Source: Parvularcula bermudensis HTCC2503 (GTDB lineage: Bacteria; Pseudomonadota; Alphaproteobacteria; Caulobacterales; Parvularculaceae). Taken from it: DNA of 64,000 bases. Of this stretch, positions 43,554-54,082 are shown piece by piece. The notes under the pieces were generated by a model. That model was not told the DNA's origin. It was given only the letters and a program-made list of their open reading frames with translations, and did not search any database. Both the position numbers and the translations under genes were made by a program. The DNA lies in assembly GCF_000152825.2 (NCBI RefSeq), contig NC_014414.1, positions 2,356,001 to 2,420,000 of the forward strand. The letters are read 5' to 3'. Position 1 is the first letter of the stretch, and every line of letters starts with the position of its first letter.

Positions 43554-45214
43554 TATCGTACCTCCGCCGGGTCGACAGCGCGCGCCGCGGTGACGCTCTC
43601 CATCTGCTCCGCCTCATCGCCGCCGGCAATGCGGATTTGCACCAATTCAGTCGCAGGACGGAATACCGCCAAGGTCGGAGACGGATGCACGCCAAGATAG
43701 AGGGCCATGGCGGCCAGCACCGTCAAGAGACTGAGCTCCCGGCGATCGAGATCAGGCATCGTCTTCACCTCGGGGTTCGTGACCGTCCCAAAGGCGACCT
43801 CACGATAAAGGCGAAGCCCATAGCTTGCGGCCAGAACCATCCCGAGCGCAGAAAGGGCCGCCACCCATGTATTGACCTGAAACGCGCCGACCATTGTCAG
43901 GATCTCTCCAACGAACCCGGACAATCCCGGCAGACCGACATTCGCCATGCTGAACAGCAAAAAGAAGAAGGCAAACCATTTCATGTGACCGACCAAGCCG
44001 CCATAGGCCGAGATTTCACGGGTATGGAGGCGATCGTAAACAATCCCGACACAGAGGAATAAGGCCCCGGATATAAATCCGTGGCTGAGCATCTGGAACA
44101 GGGCCCCCTCAAGCCCCTGATCGGTCATGGTGAAAATGCCCATGGTTACAAAGCCCATATGCGCCACGGAGGAATAGGCGATGAGCTTCTTCATATCCTC
44201 CTGCGCAAAGGCGACCAGCGAGGTGTAGAGGATTGCAATGACACTCAGCGTGAAGACCAAGGGTGCAAAATAAAGCGACGCATCGGGGAACATAGGCAAG
44301 GAGAAGCGCAAGAACCCATACCCCCCCATTTTGAGGAGAATCGCTGCGAGCACGATTGATCCAGCGGTGGGCGCCTGAACATGGGCATCCGGAAGCCAGG
44401 TATGGACCGGCCACATCGGCATCTTCACCGCGAAACTGGCAAAGAAGGCCAACCAAAGCCATTTCTGCGCGCCGTCACCAAAGCTGACCTGCTGGAGGGC
44501 CACCACGTCCGTCGTGCCCGTTTGCAGATACATATAAATAAGCGCGAGCAGCAGCAGTAGCGATCCAAAGAGGGTATAGAGGAAAAACTTGAACGCGGCA
44601 TAGATGCGATTTTGAACCGTCAGCCCAAAGATCGAACGTTCGCCTTTCGACCCCCAAATTCCGATGATCAAGAACATCGGAATAAGTGATGCCTCAAAGA
44701 ACACGTAGAACAGTAGCAAATCCAGGGCGCAGAAGACGCCGATGATCAAGGTCTCAAGGACGAGAAAGGCCACCATATATTCGGCCACACGCGACGAGAT
44801 CGAGCGCCATCCGGCAAGGATCGCGATAGGCATAATGAAGGTTGTGAGAAGCACGAACAGGATGGATATACCGTCCACCCCCATTTTGTAGGTGATGCCC
44901 TGCGGCAGACAGGTCTCATCGACCGCCTGATCCACGCCCGCGGACGACGCCTCCGCACACCCCGTCAGCCACGCAGTCTGCTCGACGAGCTGATAGCCCT
45001 GCGCACTCTGATCAAATTGCAGATAGACATATCCCGAAAAAGCGAAGGTGAAGAGCGTCGTTGCCAGGGCGACCCATTTGGCCGCCCGCGCCGCCCCATC
45101 CCGCTCATCGGGGCGTGATGTCGCCTGCCGCAACATGATGAATGCGACCCCGACCAAAGGCAAAAAAGTCAGGATCGTAAGAAGCGGCATGTCCGCGAAG
45201 CTTTGGTCGATCAC
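43553..45214 (-). CDS. nuoM: NADH-quinone oxidoreductase subunit M
   Basis: A 553-residue antiporter-like subunit. Signatures: [20 protein letters not shown] (TM5 Glu), [20 protein letters not shown] and [19 protein letters not shown]. The start is a GTG overlapping the nuoL stop (GTGA). A loop of about 25 residues rich in Ala, Asp and Cys near residues 75-100 is longer than in E. coli NuoM; such loops vary between species. Confidence 0.97.
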   Translation of the reverse strand: MIDQSFADMPLLTILTFLPLVGVAFIMLRQATSRPDERDGAARAAKWVALATTLFTFAFSGYVYLQFDQSAQGYQLVEQTAWLTGCAEASSAGVDQAVDETCLPQGITYKMGVDGISILFVLLTTFIMPIAILAGWRSISSRVAEYMVAFLVLETLIIGVFCALDLLLFYVFFEASLIPMFLIIGIWGSKGERSIFGLTVQNRIYAAFKFFLYTLFGSLLLLLALIYMYLQTGTTDVVALQQVSFGDGAQKWLWLAFFASFAVKMPMWPVHTWLPDAHVQAPTAGSIVLAAILLKMGGYGFLRFSLPMFPDASLYFAPLVFTLSVIAILYTSLVAFAQEDMKKLIAYSSVAHMGFVTMGIFTMTDQGLEGALFQMLSHGFISGALFLCVGIVYDRLHTREISAYGGLVGHMKWFAFFFLLFSMANVGLPGLSGFVGEILTMVGAFQVNTWVAALSALGMVLAASYGLRLYREVAFGTVTNPEVKTMPDLDRRELSLLTVLAAMALYLGVHPSPTLAVFRPATELVQIRIAGGDEAEQMESVTAARAVDPAEVR

Positions 45215-47394
45215 GCCCCACCTCGCAACATTGTGAAGAGAACAATCAAGGTCACCCCCGCCAGCATGATGAACGCGTAGGTGAAGACATAGCCGGTCTG
45301 TATCCCAACCAATCGCTTAGCACTTGAGAAGAAAAATCCACTCAAGCCATTGGGCCCAAGGCCGTCGATGGTCCGCTCATCCCCTTGGCGCCAGAGCGCA
45401 CGCGCAAGGATACGCGCCGGTTCGAGGAAAATCCGACGATAAAGAACATCAATATACCAACGATTTTGGAGAAAGCCGTAAAGAAGCCCACCGCGACTGA
45501 TGAGGCCGGGGCGAAGCGGATCGCTGGTTGCACGATATTGGGTGAAGGCCGCGAAGAAGCCAATCAGCCCCGCGATCAGGGGGGCCCATAAGACCCAGGC
45601 TGGGAAGTCGTGGTGCGCCTCCCCATGCCCTTCGGCCTTATGCGCCTCAGCCCCATGATCCGTGACAGAAGGGGCCGCCCCGTGATCTCCCTCTGCCCCC
45701 GAGATCTCGTGGGTCGAGCTCATCCCATGATCTGCGTTTACCGCCGCAGGACCAGCTTCGGCAGCGTCATAGGCGGCATCGTCATGGGCGGCCGCCTCAT
45801 AACTGGCTTCAATATGTAAACTCTCCCCCCAAAAAGCGGTCTTCCCGGCACCGACAAAGGGTTTGTAGAAAGCCATCCCGGCAATCACGGCGCCAAGCGC
45901 CAGGGGGAGCAAAGGCAAGATCATCGTGTTCGGGACCGGGTGAGGATGCTTTTTCACCGCATCATCGGCGCGCCAGCCCCCATCAAAGGTGAGGAAGATG
46001 AGCCGCCATGAGTAAAAACCGGTCAGAACCGCCGCCAATATACCGAGCACAAACGCATAGGTCGCGAAGGGCACACCGAGCGTAATGCCCTCATAGGCCG
46101 CTTCAAGAATGTAATCCTTGGACACGAACCCAGCGAACCCGAAGGGCGCCCCGAAGACCTGAACCATCGGAATCCCCACACCGGTGATGGCCAGCGTCCC
46201 CAACAACATCGCCACGAAGGTGACGGGCATATGATTACGAAGCCCCCCCATGGACCGCATGTCCTGTTCATGGTGGCAGAAATGAATAACCGCCCCAGCT
46301 CCGAGAAAGAGAAGGGCCTTGAAAAAGGCATGGGTGGTGAGATGGAACATCGCCTGGGCGTACCCACCGACCCCCGCCGCGAAGAACATATATCCCAGCT
46401 GTGAGGCCGTCGAATAGGCGATAACCCGTTTGATATCCGTCTGCACGAGGCCGATCGTGGCGGCGAATATCGCCGTACTGGCACCGATGACCGTGACCAG
46501 CGCGGAGGCCGCCGGCGCAAGGGCGTAAAGATCCGACATCCGACACACCAAGAACACCCCGGCGGTCACCATTGTCGCCGCGTGGATCAGCGCCGACACC
46601 GGGGTCGGCCCCTCCATAGCGTCGGGCAACCAAGTGTGTAGCCCGAGCTGCGCAGATTTCCCCATGGCCCCGATAAAGAGGAGAACGCCGATCAGATCGA
46701 GCACGGAATATTGCCGATCCAGAAATGTCATGCTCGCTTCGGCGATGGGGATCGGCCCCTCCCCGCCCAAAGGCAGGATCACTCCATCGGCCAGGGCGGC
46801 GAAAATCGGATCGAACTTTACCGTGCCGAAAGCCACAAAGACCGCCATGATACCAAGCGCGAGACCGACATCTCCCACACGGTTCATCACGAACGCTTTA
46901 ATCGACGCGTCATTGGCGCTGTCTTTATGGTGCCAAAATCCGATCAGCAGATAGCTAGCGAGACCAACGCCCTCCCACCCGAAAAACAGCTGCACCAGAT
47001 CGTCGGCGGTGACCAATGCCAACATGGCGAAGGTAAAAAGCGAAAGATAGGCAAAGAACCGCGGCCGCGAGGGGTCCTCGTGCATATAGCCGATGGAATA
47101 GAGATGAACGAGTGAGGAGACGCTGGTCACGACGATCAACATCACCGCCGTCAACGTATCAAGGCGCATCGACCAGCTGACATTGAAGGACCCAGATTGG
47201 ATCCATTGGAAAAAAGTGATCGTGTCCTTCGCGCCGTTCGCGCCGATATCGAGGAAGGTCAACCAGGACAAGAGCGCCGAAATACCGACCAGAACCGTCG
47301 TCACAATTTCCGCAGCACGCGGACCGGCCGCGACCGCGGCAGGCTTGGCCAGGATCGCGCCGAAAAGCGGAAGCAGGATGATCAAAGGTTCCAT
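45211..47394 (-). CDS. nuoL: NADH-quinone oxidoreductase subunit L with His-rich insertion
   Basis: A 727-residue antiporter-like subunit carrying the lateral helix, against about 610-700 for most homologues. The core is normal: [60 protein letters not shown] and [20 protein letters not shown]. The extra length is a 68-residue loop (about 529-596, bases 45607-45810) dominated by Ala, Glu, Asp, Gly and nine His, placed before the C-terminal TM/lateral helix part. It sits seven bases after nuoK. Confidence 0.96.
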   Translation of the reverse strand: MEPLIILLPLFGAILAKPAAVAAGPRAAEIVTTVLVGISALLSWLTFLDIGANGAKDTITFFQWIQSGSFNVSWSMRLDTLTAVMLIVVTSVSSLVHLYSIGYMHEDPSRPRFFAYLSLFTFAMLALVTADDLVQLFFGWEGVGLASYLLIGFWHHKDSANDASIKAFVMNRVGDVGLALGIMAVFVAFGTVKFDPIFAALADGVILPLGGEGPIPIAEASMTFLDRQYSVLDLIGVLLFIGAMGKSAQLGLHTWLPDAMEGPTPVSALIHAATMVTAGVFLVCRMSDLYALAPAASALVTVIGASTAIFAATIGLVQTDIKRVIAYSTASQLGYMFFAAGVGGYAQAMFHLTTHAFFKALLFLGAGAVIHFCHHEQDMRSMGGLRNHMPVTFVAMLLGTLAITGVGIPMVQVFGAPFGFAGFVSKDYILEAAYEGITLGVPFATYAFVLGILAAVLTGFYSWRLIFLTFDGGWRADDAVKKHPHPVPNTMILPLLPLALGAVIAGMAFYKPFVGAGKTAFWGESLHIEASYEAAAHDDAAYDAAEAGPAAVNADHGMSSTHEISGAEGDHGAAPSVTDHGAEAHKAEGHGEAHHDFPAWVLWAPLIAGLIGFFAAFTQYRATSDPLRPGLISRGGLLYGFLQNRWYIDVLYRRIFLEPARILARALWRQGDERTIDGLGPNGLSGFFFSSAKRLVGIQTGYVFTYAFIMLAGVTLIVLFTMLRGGA

Positions 47395-47401
47395 GGGCGG
47401 A

Positions 47402-47707
47402 TCAATTCTTCATGGCGTCCGCCGCCTCGACCGAAATATCGCCGCTGCGCCGGAAGAAAGTCACGAGGATGGCCAGACCGATCGCCGCCTCCGCGGCGGC
47501 CACAGTCAACACCATAAAAGCAAAAACCTGCCCCTTGATGTCGTCGAGAAACATCGAAAATGCGACGAAATTGATATTCACCGCGAGGAGCATCAATTCA
47601 ATCGACATCAAAATGATGATGACATTCTTCCGATTGAGGAAAATGCCCGCGACACCGATTGCGAACAAAAACCCGCCGACAAGGAGATAATTTTGCAGGC
47701 TGACCAC
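47402..47707 (-). CDS. nuoK: NADH-quinone oxidoreductase subunit K
   Basis: A 101-residue membrane subunit with three TM helices and two conserved Glu: [20 protein letters not shown] (TM2) and [20 protein letters not shown] (TM3), both needed for proton translocation. The start is a GTG, three bases after the nuoJ stop. Confidence 0.97.
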   Translation of the reverse strand: MVSLQNYLLVGGFLFAIGVAGIFLNRKNVIIILMSIELMLLAVNINFVAFSMFLDDIKGQVFAFMVLTVAAAEAAIGLAILVTFFRRSGDISVEAADAMKN

Positions 47708-47710
47708 AGA

Positions 47711-48313
47711 TCAAATTCCTTTTCCTGTCGGCACGGACACCACCTCAACCCCGTCCTCACGGCGGCGTCCGACCTGTCGGGAGACATCCTGGGTCTTGAT
47801 TCCCTGCCGCTGCCGGAAGGTCAGCAAGATCGCGCCGATCATCGCCACGAGGAGAACAAGACCTGCAATCTGAAAGAAGTGCACATATTCCGTATAAAGG
47901 ACCATGCCCAATTGCTCGGCGTTATTGGGGCCGTCAGAGGCAGCGACCGGCGCCTGCGCCGCCGGGGCCCCACTCCATGACGTCACCATGACCCCGATCT
48001 CGATGACCAATGCGGCGGCGACGACGACCCCGAAGGGCAAATATCGCGCATAGCCCGCGCGCAACTCCGCAAAATCGATATCCAGCATCATCACGACGAA
48101 TAGGAACAACACCGCAACGGCGCCGACATAAACGACCACGAGAAGGAAGGCGAGATATTCGGCCCCGATCAGAACGAAGAGGCCCGCCGTGGAAATGAAG
48201 GCCATGATCAAGCACATGACGGAGTGGACGGGATTTCGGGCGAAGATCACCCCAAGGCCCCAGACCACGACCGCCGTGGCGAATATCGAAAAAGCGAAAT
48301 CCGCAAACCCCAT
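47711..48313 (-). CDS. nuoJ: NADH-quinone oxidoreductase subunit J
   Basis: A 200-residue, five-TM complex I subunit. VIFARNPVHSVMCLIMAFIS (TM1-2), FLLVVVYVGAVAVLFLFVVM (TM3, with its pi-bulge region) and a polar C-terminal tail fit the family. AAGGA precedes the ATG. It is the first nuo gene present. nuoI, which normally lies immediately upstream, is replaced by a 311-bp non-coding stretch and recA, so the operon has been split here. Confidence 0.96.
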   Translation of the reverse strand: MGFADFAFSIFATAVVVWGLGVIFARNPVHSVMCLIMAFISTAGLFVLIGAEYLAFLLVVVYVGAVAVLFLFVVMMLDIDFAELRAGYARYLPFGVVVAAALVIEIGVMVTSWSGAPAAQAPVAASDGPNNAEQLGMVLYTEYVHFFQIAGLVLLVAMIGAILLTFRQRQGIKTQDVSRQVGRRREDGVEVVSVPTGKGI

Positions 48314-48624
48314 GATCGTCCTTCGCTAGTTGCGCGGCACAGATCGCAGTCACCAACGATCTGTCCAATCGGCAAGGATGTCGCCGGGCGTTAGCCGAAT
48401 TGCCAACTCGGTGAAAACCCCTTTTTGCGGTGCGGCGGAAATCCGCCTGGCGTTTTTCGTGATTGACAACCGCTGGCGACAGCCCAGCTGGCGATGAAAA
48501 CCGATTCGTCACGAGCCGATTTTCAGGAAATGACCCAAATTCTCTCCGTTCATACGTTTGAGGGCGCCCCTCCCCTGCCGGAGCGCCGGGGCGTCAGTGA
48601 GGGATGAGGGATGAGGGCGCCCTG
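48314..48624. other. Region between recA and nuoJ at the nuo operon break
   Basis: These 311 bases have no supported gene. The stretch must hold a promoter for nuoJKLMN-birA-coaX-rnj, since recA lies upstream on the same strand. Near its right end GGGCGCCCTCA occurs twice around a GC-rich stretch (about 48560-48622) and may form the recA terminator. No nuoI remnant was recognised. Confidence 0.5.
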
Positions 48625-49707
48625 TTAGCCTCCCGTGCCGTCATCCGCGACTTCATCGTTGTCTTTGGGGCCGACAAGCATATCATCGGCGATCAGGCCC
48701 GCATTGCGCCGCACCGCTTGCTCAATGGCGGCGGCAATATCTGGATTATCCTTCAGGAAAGATTTGGCATTATCCCGACCCTGACCGATTCGCTCGGAAT
48801 TATAGCTGTACCAACTTCCTGATTTTTCGACGATATTCCCTAATACCCCCAGGTCGAGCAATTCGCCGACTTTGGAGATACCTTCTCCATACATGATATC
48901 GAATTCGACTTGCTTGAAAGGAGGGGCAACCTTGTTTTTCACGACTTTCACCCGGGTCTGGTTACCGATGACCTCGTCCCGTGCCTTGAGGGCCCCGATG
49001 CGCCGAATATCGAGCCGGACGCTGGCGTAGAATTTGAGGGCATTCCCCCCCGTCGTGGTTTCGGGCGACCCGAACATCACCCCGATTTTCATCCGTATTT
49101 GATTGATGAAAATCACAAGGCAATTGGATCGTGAAATCGACCCCGTCAGCTTCCGCAATGCCTGGCTCATCAATCGCGCCTGGAGGCCGGGGAGGCTATC
49201 GCCCATCTCCCCTTCGAGTTCAGCCTTCGGCGTCAGGGCCGCGACCGAATCGATTACCAGCACATCGATCGCCCCCGACCGGACAAGGGTATCGGCAATC
49301 TCAAGGGCTTGCTCCCCCGTATCGGGCTGGGAAATCAGCAATTCATCGAGCTTGACCCCCAATTTTGAGGCATAGATGGGGTCCAACGCATGCTCGGCAT
49401 CGATAAAGGCTGCCGTCCCCCCCGCTTTCTGCGATTCCGCTGCGCAATGAAGCGCCAGCGTCGTCTTCCCGGAACTTTCAGGTCCATAGATCTCGACGAT
49501 CCGTCCCTTCGGCAACCCGCCGATCCCCAAGGCGATATCGAGGCCCAAAGACCCCGTCGAAATCCCCTCGATTTGGACAATTTTGTCCTGGGATCCGAGT
49601 TTCATCACAGATCCCTTGCCGAAAGCCTTGTCGATCTGTGACAGGGCCGCTTCGAGCGCTTTTGATTTATCCATACCGCCGTCGATTACCTTAAAATTTG
49701 CCGACAT
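48625..49707 (-). CDS. recA: Recombinase RecA
   Basis: A 360-residue DNA strand-exchange protein and LexA co-protease. Walker [17 protein letters not shown], Walker [12 protein letters not shown], the L2 loop [20 protein letters not shown] and the acidic C-terminal tail (ending DDGTGG) are complete. It is preceded by LexA boxes. Its position directly upstream of nuoJ is atypical and suggests rearrangement around it. Confidence 0.98.
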   Translation of the reverse strand: MSANFKVIDGGMDKSKALEAALSQIDKAFGKGSVMKLGSQDKIVQIEGISTGSLGLDIALGIGGLPKGRIVEIYGPESSGKTTLALHCAAESQKAGGTAAFIDAEHALDPIYASKLGVKLDELLISQPDTGEQALEIADTLVRSGAIDVLVIDSVAALTPKAELEGEMGDSLPGLQARLMSQALRKLTGSISRSNCLVIFINQIRMKIGVMFGSPETTTGGNALKFYASVRLDIRRIGALKARDEVIGNQTRVKVVKNKVAPPFKQVEFDIMYGEGISKVGELLDLGVLGNIVEKSGSWYSYNSERIGQGRDNAKSFLKDNPDIAAAIEQAVRRNAGLIADDMLVGPKDNDEVADDGTGG

Positions 49708-49757
49708 TGCCTATCCCAACCCTTCAGTGCTTGCGAGATCCAGTGATCTCTTTATTT

Positions 49758-49805
49758 GTACGCTTTTTGTTCCTGTCACGCAACGAACAAGAACACAAAA
49801 GGAAC
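49758..49805 (-). promoter_or_regulatory. LexA (SOS) boxes upstream of recA
   Basis: At 49791-49805 the sequence GAAC-N7-GAAC (minus strand GTTC-CTTTTGT-GTTC) is a perfect alphaproteobacterial LexA box, 84 bases upstream of the recA ATG. A second, near-match direct repeat GTAC-N7-GTTC lies at 49758-49772 on the plus strand. Site identity is from known consensus; binding is inferred. Confidence 0.8.
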
Positions 49806-49911
49806 AAAAACACCTCTTATGGGGTCAGGCCCATCTTATCGAAATGAAGTGACGCCGATTCGGCCTTCGAATGAGAGAGCCGATCATGGGCGATCATGGG
49901 GTCCAATCACC

Positions 49912-51390
49912 TCACCGCGGACCGCTGAGGACGCGAGACACCGCATCTTGCCATCTGGCCGAAGCGGCCGTGCGGTCCTCCGCCCGCATTTTGGGACCAA
50001 ACACGGCTTCGGTGCGCCGCGCATCTGCGGCCTCATCGAGGCTCGAATACCATCCGACGGTAAGGCCAGCCAGGACAGCCGCCCCCTGTGCCGTGGTCTC
50101 CGTGACGATGGGCCTGTCGATCTCAAGATCCAGAATATCGGCCAGCCGCTGGCACAGCCAATCATTAGCGACCATCCCGCCGTCGACTTTGATTCGCGTA
50201 ATGTCCCCTGCATCGGCCCGCATTGCGCGCAAGAGATCGGCGGTCTGAAAGGCCACGGCCTCGAGCGCCGCGCGGGTAATATCCGCCGGTTGGGTATCAC
50301 GGGTCAGGCCGAAAATGGCCCCGCGCGCATGGGGGTCCCAGTAGGGCGCGCCAAGACCGGTGAATGCGGGCACAAACACGACCCGCCCCTCCTCCGTCGA
50401 GGCCGCAGCGAGCCGCGCGGTCTCCTTTGCATCTTCGAAGAAGTGCAGATTATCACGTAGCCATTGGATGGCAGCCCCAGCGACAAAGATTGAGCCCTCT
50501 AGGGCATAGGTGGGCTGACCATCGAGCCGATAGGCGATGGTCGAGAGCAGCCGATGGGACGATTCTTGGCGGCGGGTCCCGGTATTGATGAGAGCGAAAC
50601 AGCCCGTGCCGTAGGTCGATTTGACCTCCCCCACAGCAAAAGCAGCCTGCCCGACCATGGCGGCATGCTGATCGCCCGCCACCCCCCCAATCAGGATGGG
50701 ATCCCCAAAAATCCCGGCTGCCGTCGTGCCAAAGCAAGCGGCGCAGTCCTGAACATTTGGCAGACATGCCATAGGCACACGGAATAGAGCACACAGCTCC
50801 TCGTCCCATGTCTGGCGATCGACATCGAACAGGAGGGTACGAGCGGCATTGGTGGCGTCCGTCACATGGGCGGTACCGCCGGTCAGATGCCAAATCAGAA
50901 AACTGTCCACCGTACCGGCCAGCACCTGCCCCGCTGCGGCCTTGTCCCTCGCCCCGGGAATGTGATCGAGGATCCAAGCGATCTTGGTGGCGGAGAAATA
51001 AGGATCGAGGAGCAGCCCGGTCTTCGACGTGACCATCGCTTCGGCGCCATCACGCCTGAGATCTGCGGTGGTCGCCGCCGTCCGTCGATCCTGCCAGACG
51101 ATCGCCCGATGCAGCGGCTCTCCCGTGGTTCGATCCCAGAGAATAACCGTTTCGCGCTGATTGGTAATCCCAATCGCCGCCGGTCGACCCCGCGCGGCGA
51201 TAATGTCTTGTCCCGCTTTGACTGTGAGACGCCAGATGTCTGCCGGATCGTGCTCGACCCAGCCATCGTCGGGATAATGTTGGGGCAGATCATACTGCGC
51301 CACCATCCCCGGGGCCCCCCACCGATCAAATTCGATCGCCCTGGCGCTGGTGGTTCCTTGATCGAAGGCGAGGATATAGTCTTCAGCCAT
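49912..51390 (-). CDS. glpK: Glycerol kinase
   Basis: A 492-residue FGGY-family kinase making glycerol 3-phosphate. DYILAFDQGTTSARAIEFDR (phosphate 1 motif), AIGITNQRETVILWDRTTGE, KSTYGTGCFALINTG and KVDGGMVANDWLCQRLADIL are family signatures. The ATG at 51390 is used; a GTG six bases upstream is possible. No glpF or glpD is adjacent, so it is monocistronic. It is divergent from the PilZ gene. Confidence 0.96.
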   Translation of the reverse strand: MAEDYILAFDQGTTSARAIEFDRWGAPGMVAQYDLPQHYPDDGWVEHDPADIWRLTVKAGQDIIAARGRPAAIGITNQRETVILWDRTTGEPLHRAIVWQDRRTAATTADLRRDGAEAMVTSKTGLLLDPYFSATKIAWILDHIPGARDKAAAGQVLAGTVDSFLIWHLTGGTAHVTDATNAARTLLFDVDRQTWDEELCALFRVPMACLPNVQDCAACFGTTAAGIFGDPILIGGVAGDQHAAMVGQAAFAVGEVKSTYGTGCFALINTGTRRQESSHRLLSTIAYRLDGQPTYALEGSIFVAGAAIQWLRDNLHFFEDAKETARLAAASTEEGRVVFVPAFTGLGAPYWDPHARGAIFGLTRDTQPADITRAALEAVAFQTADLLRAMRADAGDITRIKVDGGMVANDWLCQRLADILDLEIDRPIVTETTAQGAAVLAGLTVGWYSSLDEAADARRTEAVFGPKMRAEDRTAASARWQDAVSRVLSGPR

Positions 51391-51519
51391 CGTCACCGCT
51401 TAGGTGGTTCTGTAACCATAGAAAAGGCTGATGCTAACGGAAAAAAATCCCGCAAAAGTTGATTAATACCAATTATTCACGTTTAAGTGGCAGGAAGTTC
51501 CTTTCTAAGGTTCTATCCC

Positions 51520-51807
51520 ATGACACTTTCGATTTTTCAAACATCGCTAGAACATACGCGTCGTCGCTATGTCCGGTACCCCGTCAAGGGAGCGGTCGAG
51601 ATTAGTCATGACGGCCAAAGGGTTGGGTTCGGGAGCTTGGTCGATATCTCCAAAGGGGGGCTCGGCCTCACCTGTGACACGCCGCTGACTGTCGGCCAGA
51701 CCTATGTCTTCCGCACGAGCACGGGGATCGTCAGGAAGGGCCGGGTCGTCCATTGCGTTGGGCTGACCCGATACGGGGTAGAATTCAAAAGTCTCGCAGA
51801 GGCATAG
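51520..51807 (+). CDS. Single-domain PilZ protein (c-di-GMP receptor)
   Basis: A 95-residue PilZ domain. The N-terminal RRRYVRYPV supplies the RxxxR motif and LVDISKGGLGL the D/NxSxxG motif that together bind cyclic di-GMP. AAGG lies nine bases before the ATG. It is followed 100 bases later by a diguanylate cyclase on the same strand, which is a plausible source of its ligand. Confidence 0.88.
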   Translation: MTLSIFQTSLEHTRRRYVRYPVKGAVEISHDGQRVGFGSLVDISKGGLGLTCDTPLTVGQTYVFRTSTGIVRKGRVVHCVGLTRYGVEFKSLAEA

Positions 51808-51908
51808 ATCAACAACGAGCGAGGCGCCTTTTTCGCCGATCGTCACCTTATGGAAACCCCAAGCGACTAGTTATTCCCTCGGGGAAGTGATTGGGACCTT
51901 AGGATATT

Positions 51909-53042
51909 ATGCTCGTTTATCCGCGGCCTCGCCTTGACATGGTCAAGGCAGAAATCGGTCAGCGCTATCAAATCCTCAAGGGATCTGCGGCGTATGACAC
52001 CAATCATCTCGCCAGGACCGCGGCCCTCACCTTCGGGGTTCCAATCGTTCATGTCGCGCTTGTCGAGCGTTATCGGCGTTGGTTCTCCGCCGCCCATGGG
52101 GTCAATACAGCTGACGCCGAGGCCATTGAGACCTTGGGCGCGCTCTCCATCCTTTCGGATACCGGCTTTTGCATCGAGGATGCCCGGACCGAGCCCTATT
52201 TTGCCCAAGAGGCGGCGGTAAAAGGATCGCCCCATATCGCCTTTTTCGCGGGCACCCCGCTACGGGACCCAGGCGGCAAGCGCTTTGGCACCCTATGCCT
52301 CTTCGCGCCCGAGCCCCGCCGCCTCACCCCGCGCGAAGAGCGCACCCTTCAGAGTTTCGGCGACGTCATCAGCAGTGATTTATGCTTGAGGAGCGCCGCC
52401 CGCTATTGCGTCAACGATCTCATCGACGCCGAAAGCGACAAGATCCAGCTCTATGATCTGGCGATGACCGACCCCTTAAGCGGCGCCCTTAACCGGCGCG
52501 CCTTCACGATCCTTGCCCAACGCGAAGTCCGTCGCTCTCTCCGCCACCACAACGCCCTGTCGGCGGTGATGGTGGACATCGATCATTTCAAGCGCGTCAA
52601 CGATACCTACGGCCACGCGGTGGGCGATGAGGTCATTGCTTCGGTCGCCGCCCTCATCAATCGGATCAAGCGCCAGGAGGATCTCCTCGGTCGGCTCGGC
52701 GGGGAAGAGTTTGGGCTTATCCTCCCAGACACGGATATCGAGCAGGCACTGCGCATGACCGACCGTCTCATCGAGGCAATTCGTGGGCTGAGCTTCACGG
52801 GCGGCAGCGGCACGTTTCGTATCACCGCGAGCTTGGGCGTTGCCAGCTTGCGGGGACATGATGACCCCCTCAGCGAGTTTCTGCGCCGGGCCGATGAGGC
52901 CCTCTACAAGGCCAAGGAAAACGGTCGGAACCGTGTCGAAGTCCATGGCGAAGATGCCCTTGGCCTCCCCTCGCCCTCGCCCCGGGATCTGTTGAGCCTC
53001 GTCTCGCAGGCCAGCAGCCCCTGCGAGACCAGTAGAGCCTGA
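51909..53042 (+). CDS. GAF-GGDEF diguanylate cyclase
   Basis: A 377-residue cytoplasmic enzyme making cyclic di-GMP. Residues about 25-165 form a GAF domain (AFFAGTPLRDPGGKRFGTLC is its core). The GGDEF domain has DIDHFKRVNDTYGHAVGD and the active-site GGEEF at 264-268. The inhibitory I-site RQED lies at 255-258, exactly five residues earlier, so product feedback inhibition is expected. It is co-oriented with the PilZ gene. Confidence 0.94.
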   Translation: MLVYPRPRLDMVKAEIGQRYQILKGSAAYDTNHLARTAALTFGVPIVHVALVERYRRWFSAAHGVNTADAEAIETLGALSILSDTGFCIEDARTEPYFAQEAAVKGSPHIAFFAGTPLRDPGGKRFGTLCLFAPEPRRLTPREERTLQSFGDVISSDLCLRSAARYCVNDLIDAESDKIQLYDLAMTDPLSGALNRRAFTILAQREVRRSLRHHNALSAVMVDIDHFKRVNDTYGHAVGDEVIASVAALINRIKRQEDLLGRLGGEEFGLILPDTDIEQALRMTDRLIEAIRGLSFTGGSGTFRITASLGVASLRGHDDPLSEFLRRADEALYKAKENGRNRVEVHGEDALGLPSPSPRDLLSLVSQASSPCETSRA

Positions 53043-53098
53043 CGAGGATAGACGGCGAAGGATTGCCCCCATGGGGAGCCCCCCGCTAGAGGGGGCCT

Positions 53099-54082
53099 AT
53101 GCAAACTCATCCTTCTGTTCTTTCCCTTATCGGGAACACCCCCCTCCTGAAGCTGCGTCGCGCGTCCGAGGAGACCGGCTGTCTTATTCTCGGCAAGTGC
53201 GAATTCCTCAATCCGGGCCAATCGGTGAAGGATCGCGCCGCCCTCTCGATCGTCGAAGCGGCGGAGGCGGCGGGCACCCTCAAACCCGGCGGCACCATTG
53301 TCGAGGGCACCGCAGGCAATACAGGGATTGGTCTTTGCCTCGTGGGGAAAGCCAAGGGCTATAAGGTGAAGATCGTCATGCCGCGGACGCAAAGCGCGGA
53401 AAAAAAGGATGCGATCCGACTTCTCGGCGGCGAGCTGATTGAGGTGGATGCCGTCCCCTACGCCAATCCCGCCAACTATATTCACCAATCTAAGCGCATC
53501 GCCGCAGAGACCGAGAACGCGGTTTGGGCCAATCAATTCGATAACACGGCCAATCGCGACGCCCATATTCGGACGACGGGGCCGGAGATCTGGACTCAGA
53601 CCGACGGAACCGTCGATGGGTTTTGCTGTGCCGTTGGATCGGGCGGCACCCTCGCCGGCGTTTCGATGGCCCTTAAGGAGAGAGGCGACGTCAAAATCGC
53701 CGCCGCCGACCCGGAGGGCGCCAAGATCTATTCCTGGATCAAGACCGGTGAACTGGCGGGCGACGGAAGCTCCGTGATGGAGGGCATCGGGCAGGGTCGG
53801 GTCACCGCCAATCTCGACGGCGCTCAATTCGACGACGCCTATCGGATCCCCGACGACGAAGCCCTTCAAATCGTCTTTTCGCTGATGGAGGAAGAAGGTC
53901 TGTGCCTTGGGGGCTCGTCCGGAATCAATATTGCGGGCGCCAAAAGGTTGGCGAAGGATCTGGGGCCTGGGTCGACCGTGGTGACGATCCTTTGCGATTA
54001 CGGCAATCGCTATCAGTCAAAGCTGTTCAACCCCGAATTTCTCCAATCGAAAGGCCTGCCGGTACCCCCATGGATGTCCTGA
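53099..54082 (+). CDS. cysK: Cysteine synthase A
   Basis: A 327-residue PLP enzyme forming cysteine from O-acetylserine and sulfide. The PLP lysine is Lys44 in NPGQSVKDRAALS; the phosphate loop EGTAGNTGIGLCLV and the substrate region follow. It ends PWMS and overlaps the GNAT gene by 13 bases. With the downstream metC it forms a sulfur amino acid cluster. Confidence 0.92.
   Translation: MQTHPSVLSLIGNTPLLKLRRASEETGCLILGKCEFLNPGQSVKDRAALSIVEAAEAAGTLKPGGTIVEGTAGNTGIGLCLVGKAKGYKVKIVMPRTQSAEKKDAIRLLGGELIEVDAVPYANPANYIHQSKRIAAETENAVWANQFDNTANRDAHIRTTGPEIWTQTDGTVDGFCCAVGSGGTLAGVSMALKERGDVKIAAADPEGAKIYSWIKTGELAGDGSSVMEGIGQGRVTANLDGAQFDDAYRIPDDEALQIVFSLMEEEGLCLGGSSGINIAGAKRLAKDLGPGSTVVTILCDYGNRYQSKLFNPEFLQSKGLPVPPWMS

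Noticed and set aside
47934-48512. 192-codon minus-strand frame overlapping nuoJ that could have been a nuoI remnant
   Set aside because: It has no ferredoxin CxxCxxCxxxCP motif, and most of it is nuoJ in another frame.
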